Part shown: positions 6,643 to 10,054 of the stretch, piece by piece
Layout of the letters: every line of letters begins with the position of its first letter
How positions within the stretch are numbered: position 1 is the first letter of the stretch
Source: JBGTCY01 sp041748615
GTDB lineage: Bacteria > Bacteroidota > Bacteroidia > Chitinophagales > CAIOSU01
Length of the DNA: 10,054 nucleotides
Assembly (NCBI GenBank): GCA_041748615.1
Contig: JBGTCY010000191.1
Coordinates: 1-10,054 of the forward strand
Reading direction: 5' to 3'
The notes under the pieces: generated by a model
What the model saw: only the letters and a program-made list of their open reading frames with translations
Told to the model about the DNA's origin: nothing
Database searches by the model: none
Translations under genes and position numbers: made by a program

Positions 6643-6744
6643 TTTTTCTGTAAGAAACACTTTTATAACTTCATTAAAATACAGGTTTAAAAATTCTGAA
6701 AAAATTCACCACTAACCCGAGTTCTCGTTAAGCAAATTGACACA

Positions 6745-6767
6745 TAAGGTCGCCCCTATGGGGCTTA
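6745..6767. repeat. Hairpin unit 1 (GGTCGCCCC type)
   Basis: GCCCC (6752-6756) pairs with GGGGC (6760-6764) across a TAT loop, and flanking TAA/TTA extends the stem past a GTC bulge. It shares the string aaggtcgccc with the unit at 6797-6824, so these are two copies of one short palindromic repeat. Confidence 0.65.
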
Positions 6768-6796
6768 AATATTCTTTTTGCGCGCATATTTCTACC

Positions 6797-6824
6797 AAAA
6801 GGTCGCCCATACCGGGCTTTTAAG
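6797..6824. terminator. Hairpin unit 2, possible bidirectional terminator
   Basis: AAAAG (6797-6801) and GCCC (6805-6808) pair with GGGC (6814-6817) and CTTTT (6817-6821), leaving GTC as a bulge. The A-tract before and T-tract after would suit termination in both directions between the convergent methyltransferase and lpxB genes. It lies about 155 bases past the methyltransferase stop, and the first hairpin is a sister copy, so it could be a dispersed repeat rather than a dedicated terminator. Confidence 0.4.
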
Positions 6825-6832
6825 AAAATAAA

Positions 6833-6883
6833 CTAAAGTCTAAAAGTCTAAAGTCTACAAGTCTAATATCTAAAATCTAACAT
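6833..6883 (-). repeat. Period-7/8 array downstream of lpxB
   Basis: Seven units on the plus strand: ctaaagt, ctaaaagt, ctaaagt, ctacaagt, ctaatat, ctaaaat, ctaacat. Two have 8 bases and one a variant core, so the array is less regular than 1-224. Read in the lpxB direction it gives repeated TTAGACT/TTAGATT, the same orientation relative to its gene as the array after yggS. It ends 16 bases from the lpxB stop. Confidence 0.8.
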
Positions 6884-6898
6884 TTCCTAATTCAGGCT

Positions 6899-8029
6899 TC
6901 AAACTGCGGATGTTTTTTTGACACCTTCACTCAGATACTTCACCATCAATTTTGCCGCTCTAGATGATGCGCCCGCTTCGCCTAATTGTTTTCGCAAAAA
7001 TCCATAATCTTCCAGCATCTTTTCACGGGTTTCATTTTGCAGAATCTGCGTGAGCGCTGCTTGGAGACTTTTCTCCGTCAATTGATTTTGCAATAATTCT
7101 TCCACCACTTTTTTTCCGGTGATTAAATTCACCAATGAGATAAAAGGCACTTTGACCAGCATTCTTCCAATCAGGTATGAAAAAAAACTTCCTTTGTAAC
7201 AGACTACCTGCGGCACATTAAAGAGGGCTGTTTCCAATGTTGCTGTACCAGAAGTCACTAACGCGGCATGAGCGTTTTTTAACAAATCATACGTCTGGTC
7301 AATGACCAAACGGGTATGATTATTTTTTAAAAATGAATGATAAAATGAAGTGCCGAGATGACTCAATCCGGCAACAACAAACTGGTATTCCGGAAAATGA
7401 TTTGACGCTGAAAGCATAACCGGTAACATCCGGCTGATTTCCTGTTTGCGGCTGCCGGGCAAAACTGCGATTATCGGTTGCTCATTCAAGTGATTTTTTT
7501 CGTGAAAACGCGGCTGGTGTTCCAATTTCTGTAAGGCATCCAAAAGCGGATGTCCAACGAAATCCACTTCGTAATTCCAATGCGCGTAAAATTCTTTTTC
7601 AAAAGGGAGAATGACAAACATCCTGTTTACCCATTTTTTTATTTTATTCACTCTCGAAACATGCCATGCCCAGATTTGAGGGGAGATGTAATAAAAAACC
7701 CGGATGTTTTTTTTTCTGAGAAATTCACCCATCCGGAAATTAAAACCGGGATAATCCACTAAGATGACGACATCCGGCTGGTAGGCGAGAATGTCTTTTT
7801 TGCAAAAAGAAAGGTGTCCGAGAATCGCGCGGATGTTAATTGCCACTTCCCAAAATCCCATGAAAGCGAGGTCGCGGTAATGCCGGACAATCTCGGCTCC
7901 CTCATGTTTCATTTTATCACCGCCAAACCCCCTTGCATGCAATGCAGGGTCTTCCTGTCGCAACGCCTGAATCAGGTTCGCGGCATGGAGGTCGCCCGAT
8001 GGTTCACCCGCGATGATATAATACTTCAT
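6899..8029 (-). CDS. lpxB: Lipid-A-disaccharide synthase
   Basis: Membrane-associated GT19 glycosyltransferase that joins UDP-2,3-diacylglucosamine and lipid X (2,3-diacylglucosamine 1-phosphate) to form the lipid A disaccharide, releasing UDP. At 376 residues it is close to E. coli LpxB (382). Family motifs in order: AGEPSGD (7-13), GFGG (34-37), FMGFWEV (56-62), DYPGFN (92-97), YISPQIWAW (114-122), VGHPL (158-162), LPGSRKQEI (190-198), TSGTATLE (259-266) and VCYK (276-279). The start overlaps the stop of the upstream membrane-protein gene as ATGA (8026-8029), indicating translational coupling. The last residues, VKKTSAV, and the stop lie within a repeat module also found at 5494-5524, so the extreme C-terminus may have been shaped by repeat insertion. 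The presence of lpxB implies a Gram-negative outer membrane with lipid A. Confidence 0.97.
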   Translation of the reverse strand: MKYYIIAGEPSGDLHAANLIQALRQEDPALHARGFGGDKMKHEGAEIVRHYRDLAFMGFWEVAINIRAILGHLSFCKKDILAYQPDVVILVDYPGFNFRMGEFLRKKNIRVFYYISPQIWAWHVSRVNKIKKWVNRMFVILPFEKEFYAHWNYEVDFVGHPLLDALQKLEHQPRFHEKNHLNEQPIIAVLPGSRKQEISRMLPVMLSASNHFPEYQFVVAGLSHLGTSFYHSFLKNNHTRLVIDQTYDLLKNAHAALVTSGTATLETALFNVPQVVCYKGSFFSYLIGRMLVKVPFISLVNLITGKKVVEELLQNQLTEKSLQAALTQILQNETREKMLEDYGFLRKQLGEAGASSRAAKLMVKYLSEGVKKTSAV

Positions 8030-8313
8030 GAGAATTTGACAAGAATCACGAGCAGCACGTAAATGAAAGTGGCGAGGATGACGCCCCTTGCCGAGAGAGG
8101 TTTGTTTTTCCAGATAAACAGGAAAAAAACAACAAGATTAAAAATCGTGCTGAGACTGATGACTGCGCTTAGTTTGCCGGCTTTCAACACGACTTCAATA
8201 AATTCCATGAATGATACATGGCTGAATTGTAAGAAATAATAAATCACTGTACCAATCAGCGGTCCGATGATTCCGAAAATGAAACCTATCAGTTGTGAGT
8301 CGTTATTGCGCAT
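8026..8313 (-). CDS. Small membrane protein between surE and lpxB, hypothetical
   Basis: A 95-residue protein with three predicted membrane helices at about residues 8-28, 47-68 and 75-93, joined by short basic or polar loops such as WKNKPLSARG. I do not recognise a named domain. It overlaps surE by 11 bases upstream and lpxB by 4 bases downstream, so all three genes are probably translated from one message. I recall small membrane proteins at this position in other Bacteroidota, which would argue for a conserved role near lipid A synthesis, but that link is inferred from context only. The MRNNDSQ start puts the first helix right after a short polar N-terminus. The tight overlaps and clear hydrophobic pattern make it a real gene. 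Confidence 0.85.
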   Translation of the reverse strand: MRNNDSQLIGFIFGIIGPLIGTVIYYFLQFSHVSFMEFIEVVLKAGKLSAVISLSTIFNLVVFFLFIWKNKPLSARGVILATFIYVLLVILVKFS

Positions 8314-9085
8314 TCAGTTGCCAGTTTTTTTGCATGAATTCGATTCCCTGCCTGGCGGTTAAATCAAACTGCACAGGCACTACGGAAATATATCCTTCGC
8401 GCAACGCCCATTCATCCGTATCCTCGCCACTGTCATAGTTCATAAAACGACCGGTGAGCCAATAATATTTGTTGCCGCGCGGGTCAATGCGTTCGTCATA
8501 GTCTTCCTCCCATTTCGCGCTTGCCTGCCGGCAAACTTTGATTCCTTTGACTTCAGCAAGCGGTAGTTTCGGAATATTTACATTCAAAAGATTTCCCTGC
8601 GGCATGCCGTGTTTCAGCAACATGCGGCTGATGACTTTCGCATAATGTTTGGCTGCCGTGAAATCAGCGTCAAAGGAATAGTCAAGCAGTGAAAAACCGA
8701 TTGCCGGAATGCTCTCAATACACGCTTCCACCGCTGCAGACATCGTGCCCGAATAAATGACATTGATGGAAGAATTAGAGCCGTGATTAACACCGGAAAC
8801 GCACAAATCAGGATTGCGGTGCAGGATTTTATCCTTTGCCAATTTCACGCAATCCACCGGAGTACCGGAGCATTGATACGCTTCTATATCACCAAACAAT
8901 TTCACTTTTTCAATGCGCAGCGGGTCGCCAATCGTGATGGCGTGTCCCATGCCGGATTGCGGCTTGTCAGGAGCGACAACAGTTACATGACCGATTTCGG
9001 TCATCGCTTCCACGAGCGCGCGCAAGCCGGGAGCTGATACCCCGTCATCATTTGTCACTAAAATGGTTGGCTGATTTGAAGACAT
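8303..9085 (-). CDS. surE: 5'/3'-nucleotidase SurE
   Basis: Cytosolic, metal-dependent nucleotidase that removes phosphate from nucleoside 5'- and 3'-monophosphates; some homologues also act on short polyphosphate. The 260-residue protein has the SurE fold markers TNDDG with metal ligands D13 and D14, APDKPQSGMGHA with S44, SGTPVDCV (73-80), SGVNHGSN with N100, and YSGTMSAAVE (111-120). The C-terminal part includes the NVNIP and YWLTGR segments expected in the dimer/tetramer region. The ATG at 9083-9085 gives a short N-terminal extension (MSSNQP) before the first strand, normal for the family. It heads a cluster with the small membrane protein and lpxB, and a full-match -7 element lies about 37 bases upstream. 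There is no obvious metabolic link between SurE and LpxB. Confidence 0.97.
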   Translation of the reverse strand: MSSNQPTILVTNDDGVSAPGLRALVEAMTEIGHVTVVAPDKPQSGMGHAITIGDPLRIEKVKLFGDIEAYQCSGTPVDCVKLAKDKILHRNPDLCVSGVNHGSNSSINVIYSGTMSAAVEACIESIPAIGFSLLDYSFDADFTAAKHYAKVISRMLLKHGMPQGNLLNVNIPKLPLAEVKGIKVCRQASAKWEEDYDERIDPRGNKYYWLTGRFMNYDSGEDTDEWALREGYISVVPVQFDLTARQGIEFMQKNWQLNAQ

Positions 9086-9121
9086 GAGAGCGTAAATAAA
9101 TTATCTAAAATAATGAAACGC

Positions 9122-9129
9122 CAAAGATA
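9122..9129 (-). promoter_or_regulatory. Candidate promoter for surE - membrane protein - lpxB
   Basis: Minus-strand TATCTTTG is a full match to TAnnTTTG, in the 76-base gap between the thioesterase stop and the surE start. The leader would be about 30 bases. A T-rich run further upstream (about 9153-9160) may take the place of the -33 element. Confidence 0.45.
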
Positions 9130-9161
9130 GAGCAAAGCGGAAGTGTACGCATGGAAAAAAA

Positions 9162-9617
9162 TCAATCACCGTATTTGTCGCCCACTTTCTCCGCAACAAC
9201 CGCCATGGTAGATGTTGCCCGGGCAATTAATTTTTTTTCATTGTTGTTTTCAGCGAATATTTCCGCTTCGCAAAAATGAAAATTGTAGCCGGCTTTCACC
9301 ACTTTTCCAATAGCGTGTAGTTTATCGCCAATTCCTTTGCGCAAATACGAAACTTTCATTTCCACCGTGAAAACCTGCTCGCCTTCCGCGACCAATGAAT
9401 ATGCCGCGTAACCACATGCCATATCACACAGTGAAGCAATCACCCCGCCATGAAAAAAACCATTCTGCTGTTCATGTATTTTTTGAAATGGAAGTACTCC
9501 TTCGATGCTTCCGGCTTCAATCGTATGAATCTTAAATCCAAGCGCGTGAATAAACTGATTGCGCTCAATTTTCAGTTTGACATATTCCCTGAACTTTTCA
9601 TTGTTTGTTCTCAACAT
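9162..9617 (-). CDS. PaaI-family hotdog-fold thioesterase
   Basis: A 151-residue cytosolic single hotdog-domain protein that probably hydrolyses an acyl-CoA thioester. The diagnostic segment is QQNGFFHGGVIASLCDMACG, with HGG at 56-58 and the likely catalytic aspartate at D65, matching the HGGxxxxLxD pattern of PaaI/YbgC-like enzymes. Later strands VFTVEMKVSYLRKG (82-95) and the closing ARATSTMAVV (132-141) are typical of the fold. Substrate cannot be read from sequence; phenylacetyl-CoA is only one possibility, and no paa genes are nearby. The ATG at 9615-9617 gives a normal N-terminal helix. It runs in the same direction as surE, but the candidate promoter between them suggests separate transcription. 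Confidence 0.88.
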   Translation of the reverse strand: MLRTNNEKFREYVKLKIERNQFIHALGFKIHTIEAGSIEGVLPFQKIHEQQNGFFHGGVIASLCDMACGYAAYSLVAEGEQVFTVEMKVSYLRKGIGDKLHAIGKVVKAGYNFHFCEAEIFAENNNEKKLIARATSTMAVVAEKVGDKYGD

Positions 9618-9725
9618 GGTGCGAAAATACCCAAAGTGAAGTATTTTATTGGAGAATGATGGAAATCATTCAAATTGGAAACCACTATTTACAGATGGTT
9701 TACGAAAGCGATAATATTAAAATAA

Positions 9726-10054
9726 CTATTTAATCAATTTAGCCGCTTCTTCCAGCACCGCATCTGCTAAACCGCTGACATCTTTTTCATCCCGCTCGAC
9801 AATGAAAGGTTCACCAACGGGCTTTGATGTTCCGGATTCATCCACATGAATCAATCCGCCTCGCAATGTGATTTTCCCATTGGCAACCGTGTAACGTCCA
9901 CTGATGAAATAGGCGTTGGGGTAGGGCTTGGTGTCCACATAAATCATTGGCGCATCATTCCCTTTGGAAGTGATGTCGTTGAAACGGTTGTTCAGGATTT
10001 CCGACAAGGCAAGTACATCGTCAAACGGGAAATTTTCCTGCTGAAAATTGCTGC
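9726..10054 (-). CDS. Unidentified protein, C-terminal part (start beyond the window)
   Basis: The frame is open from its stop at 9726-9728 to the window edge. A TTG at 10005-10007 could be read as a start, but the upstream codons (…NFQQENFPFDDVLA) continue in the same style, so the true start is probably outside. The visible part of about 109 residues begins with a helical segment (SEILNNRFNDI), has a central beta-rich stretch (YFISGRYTVANGKITLRGGL) and ends with a helix, ADAVLEEAAKLIK. No membrane segment is seen. The alternating strands resemble C-terminal domains of larger Bacteroidota multidomain proteins, but I cannot name a family. Codon usage matches the neighbours. Confidence 0.75.
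   Translation of the reverse strand, partial: SNFQQENFPFDDVLALSEILNNRFNDITSKGNDAPMIYVDTKPYPNAYFISGRYTVANGKITLRGGLIHVDESGTSKPVGEPFIVERDEKDVSGLADAVLEEAAKLIK

Noticed and set aside
6833..6917. Array and module as an insertion-sequence end
   Set aside because: No transposase, terminal inverted repeats or target-site duplication can be seen around either copy.
9656..9733. A 25-codon plus-strand frame (MMEIIQIGNHYLQMVYESDN…)
   Set aside because: It is preceded by GGAG and reads plausibly, but it is very short, overlaps the end of the minus-strand gene and matches nothing I know. It could be a gene remnant, but that cannot be supported.

Overview
The window looks like a chromosomal segment of a Bacteroidota bacterium, probably from an environmental lineage. 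Evidence: a DUF4296 lipoprotein and a near-invariant 73-residue DUF2795 protein, both typical of that phylum; several matches to the Bacteroidota -7 promoter element TAnnTTTG just upstream of genes; few Shine-Dalgarno sequences; a 939-residue CarB ending before the usual allosteric domain; and a surE / small membrane protein / lpxB cluster. I see no phage, transposase, defence or secondary-metabolite genes, and no tRNA or rRNA. The coding content is mostly housekeeping; the unusual material lies between genes.

Layout. Positions 1-224 are a pure period-7 tandem repeat that stops exactly at the stop codon of a minus-strand CoA-transferase subunit A gene (225-926). That gene follows a DUF4296 lipoprotein gene (941-about 1312, minus). 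Divergent from this pair is yggS (1332-2006, plus), then carB (2180-4999, plus) behind its own TAnnTTTG promoter. carB converges on the DUF2795 gene (5039-5260, minus). A 546-base stretch (5261-5806) has no convincing gene but holds a palindrome, a short period-7 array, a shared repeat module and a GC-rich set of inverted repeats. Next come a small charged protein (5807-6010, plus) and an integral-membrane methyltransferase of the ICMT/PEMT type (6055-6642, plus). Positions 6643-6898 separate convergent genes and hold two hairpins and another period-7 array. The minus-strand cluster surE (8303-9085), a small membrane protein (8026-8313) and lpxB (6899-8029) has overlapping genes and one candidate promoter before surE. 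A PaaI-type thioesterase (9162-9617, minus) and the 3' part of an unidentified gene (9726 to the window end, minus) complete the window.

How the genes relate. CarB supplies carbamoyl phosphate for pyrimidine and arginine synthesis; SurE removes phosphate from nucleotides; LpxB makes the lipid A disaccharide precursor; YggS manages free PLP; the CoA-transferase handles acetoacetate/succinyl-CoA exchange. These are separate core functions, not one pathway. The best leads are two families of period-7 repeats placed just after stop codons, and a repeat module near 5471-5524 that recurs at the 3' end of lpxB, where it includes the last codons and the stop.
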